Assembly (NCBI GenBank): GCA_009617715.1
Contig: VTFK01000400.1
Span: 62,001-126,000, forward strand
Source of the DNA: Plectrocnemia conspersa
Taxonomy: Eukaryota > Arthropoda > Insecta > Trichoptera > Polycentropodidae
Direction of reading: 5' to 3'
DNA length: 64,000 bases
In this document: piece after piece, positions 1 to 12,590 of the stretch
How the letters are laid out: each line of letters opens with the position of its first letter
Position numbering within the stretch: the stretch's first letter is position 1
Made by a program: the position numbers and the translations under genes
Notes under the pieces: model-generated
What the model saw: the letters and a program-made list of their open reading frames with translations, nothing else
Databases searched by the model: none
Told to the model about the DNA's origin: nothing

Positions 1-1259
1 CTTATCTATCGGCTCATTAGCGACTCTTACTTGAGCACAATTGCTTCACATCAGTGACGATGGTCCACTGCCAAACCTGAGCCGTCCACGGTAGACGGCT
101 ACGGTTGGTATCCCGGTCCGAAGCTGCTGATGATCTCCCGGTATCATTATCTTTTGTTGGAGACGGAGGAAGGAAATATGTGGGGCAGGTCGCGCTCCAC
201 TGTCTTTTAATTCTCTGTGAGAGATGTGTAAGTGTGGCTGCACGTCTTGTGCGCGTGTTTTTGTTCTTGCTGAAGACAAGCTAATTTGTTAAAAATAAAT
301 GAGATGCGCGGATTTCCTCCGTTGCCACTGGTTTTAGTCTGTCTATCGCTGCCTCTACATTGCTGATGATATCTTCTATTGGAATACGTTAGGGTGCTAC
401 CATAAAATTAAAACTTTTATTTCAGCATCATCTAACGGTTTGTTATTAAAATTAAACACCGTTGATTTGCAGTGATCTGTTTTATCGACTGTATTTGGAA
501 TTATATTTAATTGATCGTTAATGAGGCGATTAATCTTTTTGTTCATGACTTTTTGTTCCTATTGCTGCTACGCTTACCACTCTTCCTATTAACCCCACGG
601 TTAATCTGCGTTTTTAAGAATCAAAACAATACTACTTTTAGCGTTCAGTACAACTTTTTTTATATGTTTTTTTGGCACGCATTCATAAGCGATAATTCGC
701 TAATACAATAAGTAATGTGACGGTGCTATACAAAAATATAATTTGTATTATTAAATTCATATTAACTCGAAAAAAAAACAATTTCTTTAAATTCATATCC
801 TACTTTTGGATTTAACAAGTGACCTTCACAACAATTAGTTCAAAATTTTACATCGGTTTTTATTACACATTACACGTCTGTCAAATGCCAGTTTATAGCA
901 GCAAATAATTTCACAAGCATCAATAGATGTATTTTTACTAGTTATTTTATATATTAATTGATAAAAATGTATTCTAATATGATTTTTACTGAAATTTTAG
1001 TGGAAATATATTTATATATCTAAGACAGATTGTATATAAAAAATTATCTATATCATATTTACAAACCATTGATGTCTTGTGAAATATAAATGATAGCTAC
1101 TAGATTATATAATCGTAACATGGTGTCAGAATAACTTAAAAATAGAGACTGTATTTTAAGCGTAACCATAAATGCAATTAAGTGTCAGAATACTGACAGC
1201 TATTTTCCAAAATACTATCAGTTAAATGTCAAAATTGATTGAACATATTTATTTATTTA
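1..1259. other. AT-rich non-coding stretch
   Basis: No ORF here resembles a known protein and I see no repeat with clear ends. The first 350 bases are less AT-rich than the rest. Short open frames on either strand look like chance. Confidence 0.5.
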
Positions 1260-1260
1260 T

Positions 1261-1515
1261 CCGTTGTAACCTAAGCCCAATGCGTTACAACGGGCAAATC
1301 TGTACCAACTGAGCAAGTCAATCCGACATTATAAATACCTACCAGACTGAAAGTCTGAGAATTGGTGACGTTAATTCTGAGAATTATTAATTATAAATTA
1401 TTTTTTTATTAATAGCACATTTTTATAAATAAATATTCAAGTGCCGCTACCGGAGCTTGAGCCTACAACCTAAAAGTTACTAGTCTGAGACGTTACGGAC
1501 TACGCTATTCCATCT
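1261..1515 (-). repeat. possible tRNA-derived SINE relic
   Basis: Read on the minus strand, two Pol III A-box-like words are present: TTGCTCAGTTGG (1316-1305) and TAGCGTAGTCCG (1507-1496). The second is followed about 33 bases later by GGCTCAAGCTC (1463-1453), a fair B-box match, which is tRNA-like spacing. A 10-bp perfect inverted repeat, CCGTTGTAAC and GTTACAACGG, lies at 1261-1270 and 1284-1293. No folded, functional tRNA can be drawn and the B box is imperfect. This is therefore at best a decayed tRNA-derived SINE; chance similarity is a real alternative. Confidence 0.25.
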
Positions 1516-1629
1516 TTATTTGTATTATATTTGCATAGCCTAAATATTTTAAGTTCAGTGTTCATAGAAGATTTATCTTACGGTCACTGTAATGCATCCC
1601 AGTCTGTTTGCATATAAAATATATACTAT

Positions 1630-1935
1630 CCTCAGATTTCTACAACCCCGAAGCGAAATTCTTCCGCTTTTGGCCACGATTAGGGACATTAAGACACGGC
1701 GGCCGTAAATCCAACGACCGTCGGTAATCTCCAATTACGAGGGCCGCATATCTGGCGGGCGCAGGCCGCGGCGGAAATATCTTTCGAATGGGGACACGTA
1801 TGTGGGCCACAAACGAGAAGAACGATAACCCAGCGAACATATCCTCGGAATTGAGATACCTATGACGCATTGTGAAAAGCCGCAAAGCCGCGGTTGGGTT
1901 GCGTGATCGAAAAAATTCCACGAAAAGCAACAAAC
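1630..1935. other. GC-rich island, no recognisable product
   Basis: About 300 bases clearly richer in G+C and CpG than the AT-rich flanks. Open frames exist on the minus strand (97 and 76 codons), but neither shows a recognisable domain. The composition suggests selected non-coding DNA or an unrecognised exon; I cannot tell which. Confidence 0.3.
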
Positions 1936-2339
1936 AGTATTTGTGTTCGTCGATTTTAATAACATAGTTTGTTGGTTGCTGTCGAGCAGCTGAAGTTGCC
2001 GAATGGGATAAATTAAAATCTGATTCTTTTTAATTTGTAAGGTAGATAAAATATAAATGTATTAAATATAATTAAATATACGAACTTAGACAACAGTATT
2101 TGATCATTAACACGCGTTCTTAAAATACAAAAGGGTGTAATTAAGAAATAACAACGTATTCAATCAACCCTTGTTAACAATAACACTTAATCATTCCAAC
2201 GTCTATAATTGACTTGAAATTGGTTATTAAATCATTACTATAAATTAATAATCACCCCAAAACAAACAAAGTTGATCAAATCAAAACTTAGTCACACCGA
2301 CACCAGTTAATTAAGCCCCGAAACCCATTCGTCCCCAAC

Positions 2340-2660
2340 ACAGATCTTATCCACCGATGGTGGCAAATTGGAATTTTCCAATGCCGCAACAACGTCCTAT
2401 CCCGAAGTATCCTGCGGGCTCCTTGACGCGATACACGCAATTAAAATTAGCCGTAGGGCCTACCAAGTTTGCACAGGACCCGCCGGTTTAACGTCCCTGC
2501 CTCCCTGCCCCCGCCCACCGACAACTCTAATCGGCGAAATAATATTTGTACAGCTTAGTGGTTTACCTCATTATACCTGGCCGTTATTGTTGCACGGTTA
2601 CCGTTGTTACCTGTGTGTGCGGCTTTTGCGGATAGTTTGTCCAATAGAAGGGCCGTAGCG
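2340..2660. other. GC-rich island, no recognisable product
   Basis: A GC-richer island with a 96-codon plus-strand frame (2368-2658) that has no motif I recognise. It lies just upstream of the diverged repeat and solo LTR at 3 kb. Candidate regulatory DNA at most. Confidence 0.25.
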
Positions 2661-2968
2661 AAAAACCGATTAGCTCATGAAGTTCGAGAGGACTCTGAAA
2701 TATATGCAGACCACTAATTATCATGCTCGACATCAATCCGGTTTGGTTGAGTTTTAGTAAATTTTAGGAAACTGCGGTTAGCTATTTAGAAACTGTAACT
2801 GGGTGACTTAGGGTTGAATATAATTTTATTTTAATACTGATAATATGACCGTGATAAGGATCCTAAAAAATATTGACAGGCAAAACGAGTTGTATACTAA
2901 TTAATAAGCAGTAAACATAACTTTAAATTATTGAAAATCCACTAAGCGATTAAAATTATATATAACCA

Positions 2969-3082
2969 GAGCCGCCGAGAGTAAACCCAGGCCCTGGAAA
3001 AACAATGATTCCGGGCCTCATAACAAAAATGACATTACATACATTTCTTAACATCGTAATATAATTTCTTGAATAAATAATA
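2969..3082 (+). repeat. diverged repeat, copy 1 of 2
   Basis: This segment and 3969-4084 align along their whole length: the GCCGCYGAGAG motif, CAAACCC-type words, GGGCCTCATAACAAAAAT and an AAATAAATAATGATA-type end are shared. It looks like the end of a DNA transposon with a GC-rich terminus, but no inverted partner was found. Copy 1 abuts the solo LTR target site AATCC. Confidence 0.6.
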
Positions 3083-3086
3083 ATCC

Positions 3087-3802
3087 TTTAGGGGGCGTAG
3101 CCCTAGGAGTGGTTGACCTCGCAGCCAATGAGACTCTTCGGTGAATTCTATTAGATTGTTTATTAACTTATATTTACAATTTTGACTATGGACGATTACG
3201 GCGTGACATTTCTCGCGATGAAGGTGTGCAGGTGATGATGTCCAGGAGTTGATTTTCTGGTCTGTTGGTGAGGGCGCGTGGTTGGTTCCTTTGGATGGCT
3301 GCTGGTAGATCTTGGCTCTCTGGTTGTCTGCATCACTGGCTCTGCTGGCTGGTGACGTCTCTTGTCTCGTGCTTCAGCCGTCTCGTATCTCGGACCGTCT
3401 GTCTTGGGCCGTCTGCCCTCTCCTCGTCGGAGTCCGGGCTTATATCCTTTAGGGGGATGCACGCTAACTGGCCAATCGCGATTGTGCATTGATCTCCTAG
3501 GCAATCGCCGCAGTGGCTTCTTAGAATTCGAGAAATCGGATGTGTATTTCCGAAAGCGAGTTTTTTGCTTGGCTCCAGACTTTCGAATTTTTTGGAAAGG
3601 GTTTGCATTGTGGTGATTGGTTGCGTCCGTACCGTTTTGTCACAAATGCGATTCTCTTAACGACCCGTGTTGTGTATGGTCAAAAGAAATCCCTCTTGTG
3701 CCATGATGTTTGTCTCATTGTTAATGAATGAACGTTTTTGGTCACGGTCATTAACAATAAGACAATTGCCCTTCTAAATGTGCCTATATGTGTGGTCGCC
3801 AC
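3087..3802 (-). mobile_element. solo LTR of an LTR retrotransposon
   Basis: A 716-bp block flanked by the direct repeat AATCC (3082-3086 and 3803-3807), a 5-bp target-site duplication. Read on the minus strand it starts GTGGCGACCACAC and ends GGGCTACGCCCCCTAAA. Its parts are in the order expected of an LTR: a TATA-like GGATATAAGCC (around 3448-3438), a GC-rich transcribed part, then AATAAA (3164-3159). No gag, pol or second LTR lies nearby, so recombination has probably left a solo LTR. If the duplication is taken as four bases, the LTR begins TGTGG. Ty3/gypsy or Bel/Pao origin cannot be decided. Open frames inside it (102, 91 and 84 codons) are incidental. Confidence 0.65.
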
Positions 3803-3968
3803 AATCCATTGATTTTACAAAAAAACTGGTTAGAACCTACCCTAATATAAAATAAGTTTAAATTGTACTATTTATCAGATAATTGTAATAACAGCTTTCA
3901 AATTAACATATAATTGTATATATTGATCAGGTTTTAGAAATTTGAACAGTAAAAATATTGTTAATCTG

Positions 3969-4084
3969 AGGGCCGCTGAGAGCAAACCCGGACCCTGTGA
4001 AAATACTGATTTTGGGCCTCATAACAAAAATTACATTTTATAATTTTTTTAATAACGTAATTTAATTTCTTAAATAAATAATGA
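3969..4084 (+). repeat. diverged repeat, copy 2 of 2
   Basis: Second copy of the repeat at 2969-3082, about 1 kb downstream in the same orientation, with many point differences. The LTR between them sits next to copy 1 only, so these are not LTR target-site duplications. Confidence 0.6.
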
Positions 4085-6302
4085 TAGGTACGAGTTAACC
4101 CTTTCTATGCTACAAATAAATTTAAAAGTTAGCCACCTTTGCCACATATTTTTTAAGATTATATTTAATGTAAAATATTTTAATTAAGCATTAAAAATTA
4201 TTAAAAAACTATCTACTCATAATATTTATCTGAAAATAAGTCATGTTTTGCTGCTCAGTGTTGCCATATAATGAATTCCTAGTTTAGTTCGAAATCAATA
4301 AAAAAGCTTGATAATCAAGAGTTTATATTAGCTTTTCGTAACAATATTACGAGTCAAAATCGAAAAAAAATACATCTAAACCGAATTTTATCCGATAGGA
4401 GAGTGCAAAAAACAATAATTATGCTATAAAAATAAACTGATTGACACACAAATAGGAAAAGTGCATTTTCAGGTAGATATAAATATAAAATAAATATTCT
4501 GATGCGTCTGTATTTAGTTTTAAATACAGCACCGAAATTGTTTACAAAATCTGTGCCATAGAGTACACAGCTAACCATTTTATTAAACTTATTTATTAGG
4601 ACATTCCAAATCGGCAAAACGACGTTATTAACCAGCCGTTTTAGTAGTCAAATATTGGAGTTTGAATTGTAACATAACCAGGCTTTTGCTCCTCGAACAT
4701 CTTTATCGCCGTTTCAGGCATTTCGCACTGCCTTAATGTTATACGCCTATAATATTTTATATTACACCAAGTCCATGGTGTAATCCTTTTTGATCGCCTC
4801 CATAAATCTCGGCCGTGATTCTGGGCCCTAAACAAGTTAAGGCACTGTGCTACCGCAATTCTTCACGGGCGGCAGTGTCTTAGATAAATTCCGGATATTG
4901 CCACGTTATAGATTTTTATATGCCTATCTCTTCTTCTTCTTCTATATACATAATAAACGTAAGCGGCACAAACTAAAGTGGCTCGTTTACGGTAATATGA
5001 AACAAAACGGAACGGCCGCCTCGTCCGCGCCCTGTCCTCCGCGCCCATAAAAACTAAGTGGTTATTTGTTTGGTGGTCTAACCGGGCTGTGCCCAGCGCA
5101 CAGTGGAGCGTTTTTTAAAATAAAGTTGGCAAAAGTGTCATAGTCTTTTCATGGAACAAGTGCGATAGTGTTACTGTTGCAAATGAAAAAAATATGGTTT
5201 TCAAACTTTCTTTGCGTTTATAATATTTTTCAATATTAGATTCTGGTCATGAAAAATGTATCTTTGGGAGTAGCAGCTTAAATTAATAAAAAACATACAC
5301 TGTTATAAATTGTCAATTTTTTTAGCAAGTGATAGTTTATTGGTACATATAATATTTCATAAACCAACTTGTTCAAATTTAGGAGTCAATTATTTTATGT
5401 GTGGTGCACATTGTCGTGCAACGGAATTATATTTTATTAATTGACAGTTAATGTAAACAGATTTTGTCTATTTCTTCACAATAACTCTTAGTTGTAATGG
5501 TTTTACCAAGATAAAAATTGTTGCGTAAAAAATGGCACCGATGAGAACGCGTAAGACAAAAAAGCGCTGACAAAAGTCCATTGACAAAATCGCAAACCTA
5601 CAAAAGCGCACATAAAAGTGTTAAAAAAATAATATTTTATAAAATGTTTTATTAAAAAATAAACTATTGCAAGGGAATATATGTCTCTTATACATGATAA
5701 ACAAAAATAGTGTTAATAGTAGTTTTATTGTTATTATAGGTCAAAAGTAACAAAAATATTATTATTTTTTAGTGTGTCAAATTAAACAAAAATAGTTTTA
5801 AACAGTATGGTAATTATTTTACATTGTTAATCGTAGATCATCAAATCCAAAACAATGCAAAGTTTCTAGTGAATATGTATTAGTCGGTAGGTTGGTATAT
5901 CTTTGTCGCACCGGCCGATAAAGCTTGAAAAACCTACCATAAAACAAGGGATTAGCGTTCGGTACAGACCATACGTGACAATAGACGGATGCATAGCTTT
6001 TCAAAATCTTCTTAAATTGTAAGTGCTATTGTATACTGTTTCGACGCGTTATTGGGTTTAATTTAAATCATGAATTTCAAACATTTAGCACTCAAATGCA
6101 TTGTGACTTAAACCTGCTCAAAAGACAATTGTCAACCGTTTCAAAACTATTTCAAAAATGTGACAGTCAGACGCAAGCTCAAACCCTAATTTCATTGTAA
6201 TTGGCTGCAGGATCAAAATCTCGGATAACTTTCACTGAAAGCACCATCCTGACAACATAATCAAATACTTTAGCCAGAGATCTGTAACTTGTACTTACTT
6301 AG
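4085..6302. other. AT-rich non-coding stretch
   Basis: No recognisable gene. A short GC-richer patch at about 4990-5110 carries CAGTGGAGCG, which resembles a hAT end, but no partner terminus was found. Confidence 0.4.
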
Positions 6303-6372
6303 TGTTTAAAATCGAAGATGCAGCTGTTTCTTTCTTCACTTTTCCTTGATCCAGCTTGCCGTTTAGAATCCA
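6303..6372 (-). CDS. possible short first exon (hypothetical)
   Basis: On the minus strand an ATG at 6372 opens a 24-codon frame beginning MDSKRQAGSRKSEERNS, rich in Lys, Arg and Ser. Its stop codon overlaps a consensus splice donor (TAA|GTAAGTAC, around 6301). The 5' side is a GC-richer stretch. A donor right at the end of a small GC-rich frame is what a first exon might look like, but no downstream exon or known family was found. It may equally be the decayed N-terminus of a transposon gene or chance. Confidence 0.2.
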
Positions 6373-6419
6373 TAGTTCAACTCGACTCAACGACGACTAG
6401 ATCTTTTGGACGCAATACA

Positions 6420-9300
6420 ATAACATAAATATACAAACTGTTCATGATTCGAAATATTATAAATAAATTTAAATTAGGAAAGCGAAAGATTTATAGCACT
6501 TAGATCTTTAAAGTAATTATATTTTTAAATTTGCTAAATATAATGACTATATTTTTGTTACCCTAGATATAGATTTTAGTTTAGCTTTGTATAGTAAAGA
6601 ATTTTAAATTATTTTAAAATATGTATAAAAGTACAATTTTGTTTATCTTTTAATAATTAAGTTATTTTTTCTGGACGTTTATGTTAGTTATATTCTCCGC
6701 GTTATTGTTACAATGCTGCGCATAACATACCATAGCGAATTTTCAGTTAGTGTACATTTCGTGCGGTACCCATATGTTTTTTTAGTGTCTTAGCTATTTA
6801 AAGTTTATATTTTTTAATTTTGTTTACCCTCTCCGATTATTGTTTATATTTCTTATTATTATTCTGACACTATGACAGTATTTGCTTATGTAAAGGAATA
6901 CCAAATTTTTATTTATTTGGAAATATTATTCGAACTTGAAGACAATGACGAATTAAAAACCATTATTTTATTTCTGGCAACAACCATGAATTATCAGGTT
7001 AAAATCATTATAAATCCAAGCAATTAAATAATGCAGGTTAGTTTTCGATAGATTAAAAATCACTACTAAGCTTTTTTTTCTATGCACATGCATGCTAAAA
7101 TTTCATTTTTGTGTAATAAACGCTAAATCTGAAATCTGGAAAGGATTACTTACAAAAACGGAAAAAAATTAGCAAAAACAATTTTAAAAAAAACATGTAG
7201 CATATTTTACGCTAATATTTAGATGCAATATACTTGTAAAAGACAAAACAATCCTATAAATAAGAACAAGATTTTAGCATCATCCAGAATAATTGTTGAT
7301 CTTTACGAAATATCTGATATTATATAAGCTAAAACGCTGCCATAGAGAAATAACTATTCACTACATTTTTAACTTCTCGCTCTTCACTTTGTCCCCAAAC
7401 TTGCACCAGTGGAGCCCATGCCAAATCAACACATATGACCTGAGATATTTTATGAATCAGAACCACTCCATAATTTGTAAATATAACTTTTAAAAACGTG
7501 AATGCAACAGTATTTTACACCTTTTTCAAAGACTATTTTTAAGGTAAATGTTTTTTTAATTTTTGGGCATTTCTTTAGTCAAATGTCCCACCGTGCGGCG
7601 TAGAGTCGTCACGGACCCCGAATGGCAACGACCGGATTAAAACGGCACCGCGATAACAAACTGCGCGCCGTTAAGGTCGACCCCTGGTCGGCCAAAATTG
7701 ATATTTTAAAAAGAAATGACCCCTGTGATAAATCCCTGGCGTTTGGTGTGATAATGGTATCTGAAGGAATGTGTGGCTAAATTGCTAAGGCTTATCGTGT
7801 GTGCTTTTTGCATGTTGGGTGTGTACTCGGCGGCGTGTCTTTAAAATAAATCAACCGTAAAATGAACCGAAAACTTAATTAAAGCCTGACTTTGGTCACG
7901 TTATTTGACTTATCGTGTATGTAGTACATAGATCAACTTAGATAAACTCTGTCAAAATAGAACTGAAATATATACTATATAAATACCGTTAACACTCGGT
8001 ATAAAGTAACTAGCTTATGAAGTTAAATACATACATCAAATAAATACCATTGCAAAAATAAGCAACTTTTATTTTAAATAATATATTTTGACGACCACAT
8101 TTTGATATGTTTTAAACATTAAAATAAATAATTATTTATTTTTTTAATTAATAATGCTTATGAAAACAGTGTTTTAAAGAAAAAAATATAATGCATTTGT
8201 TTAATGGTTATTTGTCGAATATGATGCTATCTTTAGCGAATGTGTTGTGTAGTCATAGGTTTAAATGCGTCACAGATATTTTGATGCCGTATTTTAGAAC
8301 GACGGTTAAGTCTAGTACACTTGTTTGCGTTTTAATGCCATTCTGACTTTTGTACTTCATCTTTGTTTTCAGTGTGCCTTATTTTATATTGTCGACAACT
8401 TAATACGACGTACTGCTGAACTTTTTAATGGTATAATGATAATATTTTAAATAAAAAATATTTTTAAAAGCCCTATTGTTTGCCATTAAATAAGCCAAAT
8501 TTAAAATGCACGCATAAGGTCTGCAATAACCTAATTTTTATCAAGGGCCATGGTGTAAAACACTCAACCCCTAATAATGAAATAAAACGGACTGATTTAA
8601 CACACAACGGTCTTAACAATATTTCCGGCTAAATGTTTTAACGCGGCCGCTTTACGGCCGTGTAAACGCGCGCGGCTGAATTTGCGGCTCGAGTCGTAAA
8701 AAATAATTTCAATGAAATTCGAATCTGGAGTTATTCGGCACGAACTTGTAGGACATTTGCGCGAGTCGCCCGTAAGGACCGGAAGCCGCCCATAACTCTT
8801 TGCCGCCCCCGCCCTCGCGAACAATGCCCGCCCACGTGTGCGCCAAGGGCTACACACGAGGGCATAACTAATTCTTTACACGAGAACGAGCGTGACTCGG
8901 CCTTCGTTGCGATTGACACGCACCACGACAAACAGCCCACTTGCACACCTGATTGTGTAACACACTCACACACACAACACACGATGTTAGGATTTTCGCA
9001 CTAGAAATTTATTGCTTTTCGCGGATTATGTACAACGCAAAATATAGAGTGCGGCCATCGCAGACGAATCAAACCATGCCGTACAATCTCATTTGTGACA
9101 ATCCGTCTGGCTCGCAAATAATGTGCGTCAAATATGTGACACTTTTTCTATCCGCTATAATTTATTTACAATATATTTTTTAGATAGTTTTTGGGGTCGC
9201 GAAAACAACAAAAAAATTAAAATATGTAAGGTTTTTATTCAGCAAGAATTAAGTACCAGTAACATAGCGAAATAAAATTATAGTATTAAAATTTGTAATT
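6420..9300. other. non-coding stretch with two GC-rich islands
   Basis: Mostly AT-rich with no recognisable ORF. GC- and CpG-richer islands lie at about 7580-7700 and 8640-8960. The second has minus-strand frames of 83-86 codons without recognisable motifs. A CA-rich run (ACACACTCACACACACAACACAC) covers about 8959-8981. Confidence 0.35.
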
Positions 9301-9382
9301 ATTTCTGTGACAATAGAAGGTCGCTGCTTCAGGAGACAGTCCCAATCCCGCCTGATAGAGTGCCAAGCTCCAAACTTTCTTA

Positions 9383-10492
9383 TGCCTGCACTACACTCTC
9401 TGGAAGTTGGCCAAGGTTGGTCAATGATGGAGAATATAGTGGGTTACTTCGGGGTTACTTTGGTCGAGTTCAGTTCTGCCCGCTCTAAAATCTCTCGGAA
9501 GTTGTCCGAGGTTACCAAAAACGCAAGGTAAAGTAGGGGTAATTCAGTTGACTTGGCAAGCTTCGAGTGCTTCCAAATATTGTCGGCAAACGGACCAAAG
9601 TCGGAGCTGCTCTTTCGAGCGCGAGCGGTGAGATACTTCCCCTTTCGCTCTCTCGCGTGTTAAGTGACGAGAGTGAGAGAGATAATGATATGTTTTTTTG
9701 CAAACTAAGATAGAAGGAGTAGCTCGGTTTAATTTCAGTATGCGCGTAAACGTCCTATGGTTAACACGCACGTCGATCGCTGTATCGTGGTCACGTGGTC
9801 AAGTTATAATACCACATGCTTATTGGGGACTTCAACAGACTCTTACTGACATCTTTGAATATTTTAGGGCACCAAAAGGGATTAATTATACTTTTGATAG
9901 TATATTCTTTTAACATATATCGTTATTTTATTTTTTTTCATATAAAATTAAATAATTAAAAAATAATAAGTAGTACTTGATTTTGTTTAAAAAAATCGTT
10001 TCTAATATTCTTTTGTATTTTTCTAGATCGGTTTATATAAATGTCACACCATAACGAATTCTTATTTAGAATCGATGACGACAAATTCTAGGATAGTCAC
10101 AGATGTGGTGTTCGTATTCTGAAGTATTATTTTTATGCCTAATGGCATTTTTCAAAAGCCGACAAAGATTTTGAGTAAATTGAATATTTACGACCGAAAA
10201 GTTTTCACTGATATTGTATTGGTAAGTGCCCACACAAACTTTTATAATTATCAGTAGTCTAATTTTAATAATATGACAATTTAAAAATTGCGAATATTTG
10301 GCACATTTTTCGATCGCGCGCAAATATGCCAGCTGTACATGACTGCAGCCGCCGTGCGTACGTCATTCACGCCCGCCGTCCGAACGGTATATGAAATTTG
10401 TGGCAGTGTGGCCACTACTCGGAAGTCGGCGACCTTGGCCGACTTCAGTTGAACTTCGGTTCGGACAACTTCCAGAGATTGTAGTGCAAGCA
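9383..10492. mobile_element. 1.1-kb element with terminal inverted repeats
   Basis: The left end (TGCCTGCACTACACTCTCTG, continuing GGAAGTTGG) matches the reverse complement of the right end (TGCTTGCACTACAATCTCTG, continuing GGAAGTTGT), about 32 bases with four or five mismatches. TTA flanks both sides (9380-9382 and 10493-10495). A 3-bp TTA duplication would suit PIF/Harbinger, but the terminal bases are not diagnostic. The left arm contains a second GGAAGTTGTCCGAGG unit near 9496, so the arm carries subrepeats. Frames inside (for example 74 codons at 9307-9531) overlap the arms and show no transposase motif, so the element is probably non-autonomous. Confidence 0.5.
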
Positions 10493-10622
10493 TTAGTCTC
10501 GTAATAAGAATAACGTGTGACGCGTCTAGGCTCTAGACGGATAGTTTTTAACATAATTTTATGATTACTTGAAAAACTCAATAGACCTTTAAGAATACTT
10601 ATAGATTGCGATTTTAAATAGA

Positions 10623-10696
10623 GTTCTTTTAAAGCATATTTCATGTTCCATGAAAATACGTTCTTTTAAAGCATATTTCGTGTTATATTAAAATAC
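10623..10696 (+). repeat. 37-bp tandem duplication
   Basis: Two adjacent 37-bp units beginning GTTCTTTTAAAGCATATTTC and ending AAAATAC (10623-10659 and 10660-10696), differing at a few positions only. A recent local duplication. Confidence 0.85.
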
Positions 10697-10699
10697 GTG

Positions 10700-12520
10700 T
10701 TAAATTAACGACCTCTAACAAGCCAGTAGAATAAGCATAAGTCCTTGCAAAGAATTTCACTTTGAAATACGTGGACAAAATTGTTGCAAAAAAATTTAAA
10801 TAAAATAAAAATAGTTTTGTGCACCACTAACCTAGTAGACCAACAATATTATTTTCGATTCACGGTCACTATACTGTTGCGAGTTACGAAGGCAAAGACG
10901 AAAATTCATGTTCTTCCTATGGTCTTATTAGATTTTTTTCGAGTAATATGTGAGCTATGAGTTTTTCTCTCATTCATTCATGGATCCTCTGCTCTTTATC
11001 TTTTTTTATCGACAACAAACATGCGACAATTTGGAACTAGAATTATTGTTTAAATGCAGATGACCTGAAAATATTAGCACAAATTCTGATCAATTTAACT
11101 ACTTTTAGAATTCCCAAGAATCATGTTTTAACCTTTTCCAGATTTTTTGCTTGACGAAATTCTCTTATAAATAAGGCAGATGATTTTAATTAGAAATACT
11201 TTCATCGATGACTTAGGGGCTACAAGTTTGCGATAAGTCGCCAAAGATTTGTTTTGTCGTAATCACCGATTCTTTAAATTAGAGGTTTTGCATGGGTTCG
11301 GGGGGTAGTTTTATAGTATTTTTCAGTTTAATAATAACAATGTTCTTTAATGGTAGGAACTAAATATCTGGTGTGAAGTTTTTTAAGCTATAAGGATTGA
11401 GAGAAAAGATTTAGTTATTCTGGTATTTTAATTTATAAATTTCGATTCAAAAATGCTGCGAACTAAAGTGGCATTGAGGAAAGAAATAGCTGACATATTA
11501 TCAAAGTAAAATGCGTTTCTAATAACAAATTCGTGCATCTTTGAAGATTTTACGTGTAGATAAAACCTTCATATGCTCTAAAAATTAATTCCGAGAACTT
11601 TAACGAAAGTTTCTCTTGGCTAAATCGTACAGCACGTTCCGATAATAAAGGGCAGAGAATTAACGGAAGCCCATTTCCATATAGAATCTATATAACTCTA
11701 CATACATATGTTATTTATCTAGATTTACCTTATATAACAGTGAAAATTAAGTTGCAAAAATAAAACGATAACCTGACTAATTTATCACATTGTGCTGGGA
11801 ACAAGAGCTGAGTTGCCTTAGATTTGCGACTGTATTTGCATCTTAATAGATAGCATCCGGGTCCATAGAGTGATTAAGCGCACCGGTTCCGAATTTCATA
11901 TTGTCCGTGGCGACACCTTGGTGGTGGCTGTGGTACCACATTGTCAAACGCTCCCCAAATCGTCTGCAATCAATTTATCTATAAATCAATATACCATACG
12001 GTCTATTCATGGTCGTTTATTGGGACGACCCCATAGACACGTGTCTTCATTGTGGCTCAACAAACGCCCGGTTAGTAGTCCGTTTGAAATCAACGCTATT
12101 GTGCCCAGTCGAATTATTGCACGATTGTGAGAATACCTTTGAACACCACTTGTGTTTTGATCAAACTATCTACAATATTCGATAAAATAATATTTTTAAG
12201 AATACAAGAAAAATAGTACATAAATAACTCAATACAGCGAAACCTTAATGTAATGTAATATAATTTTAAGTTGACTCGTTTTAAACCCGAAAAATATTTT
12301 TTTTAAAAAATAATAAAAAAAATACAAGTACATTTTTTATTATTTTAATATTTTATTAAATTGATTATAAAATAATTGAATTTAATAATTATTTATATCG
12401 AAATCAATAATAGCTCAACGAAATAATTTTTTTATGTTAGAGCTTTAACTAAGATTTTATTGAAAATATTACTTTTGAAATTTATTAAATAGCCCTCCTA
12501 ATTAAAAATAAAAAACATTT
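10700..12520. other. AT-rich non-coding stretch
   Basis: No recognisable gene or bounded element. A GC-richer patch at about 11850-12130 has an 86-codon plus-strand frame with no known motif. Confidence 0.4.
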
Positions 12521-12529
12521 TTTTTATTG

Positions 12530-12590
12530 TGACCCGTGGCTAAATTTTCATCCCTAATGTAGCCCGACAGTCAAAAGATTTCCCCTCCCT
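12530..12590 (-). mobile_element. possible hAT-type terminus
   Basis: On the minus strand the sequence begins CAGGGAGGGGAAATCTTTTG at about 12590. It continues through CGGGCTACATTAGGGATGAA and ends with CCACGGGTCAC. Starts of CAGGG followed by a CGGGC patch are common at hAT ends. No opposite terminus or 8-bp duplication was found, so this is a weak call. Confidence 0.25.

Noticed and set aside
1261..1515. Functional tRNA gene
   Set aside because: Box-like words are present but no cloverleaf can be drawn.
3196..3608. Arg/Pro-rich minus-strand frames (102 and 91 codons)
   Set aside because: They lie wholly in the solo LTR and overlap each other in different phases.
5098..5120. hAT-like end CAGTGGAGCG
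   Set aside because: No opposite end or 8-bp duplication found within several kb.
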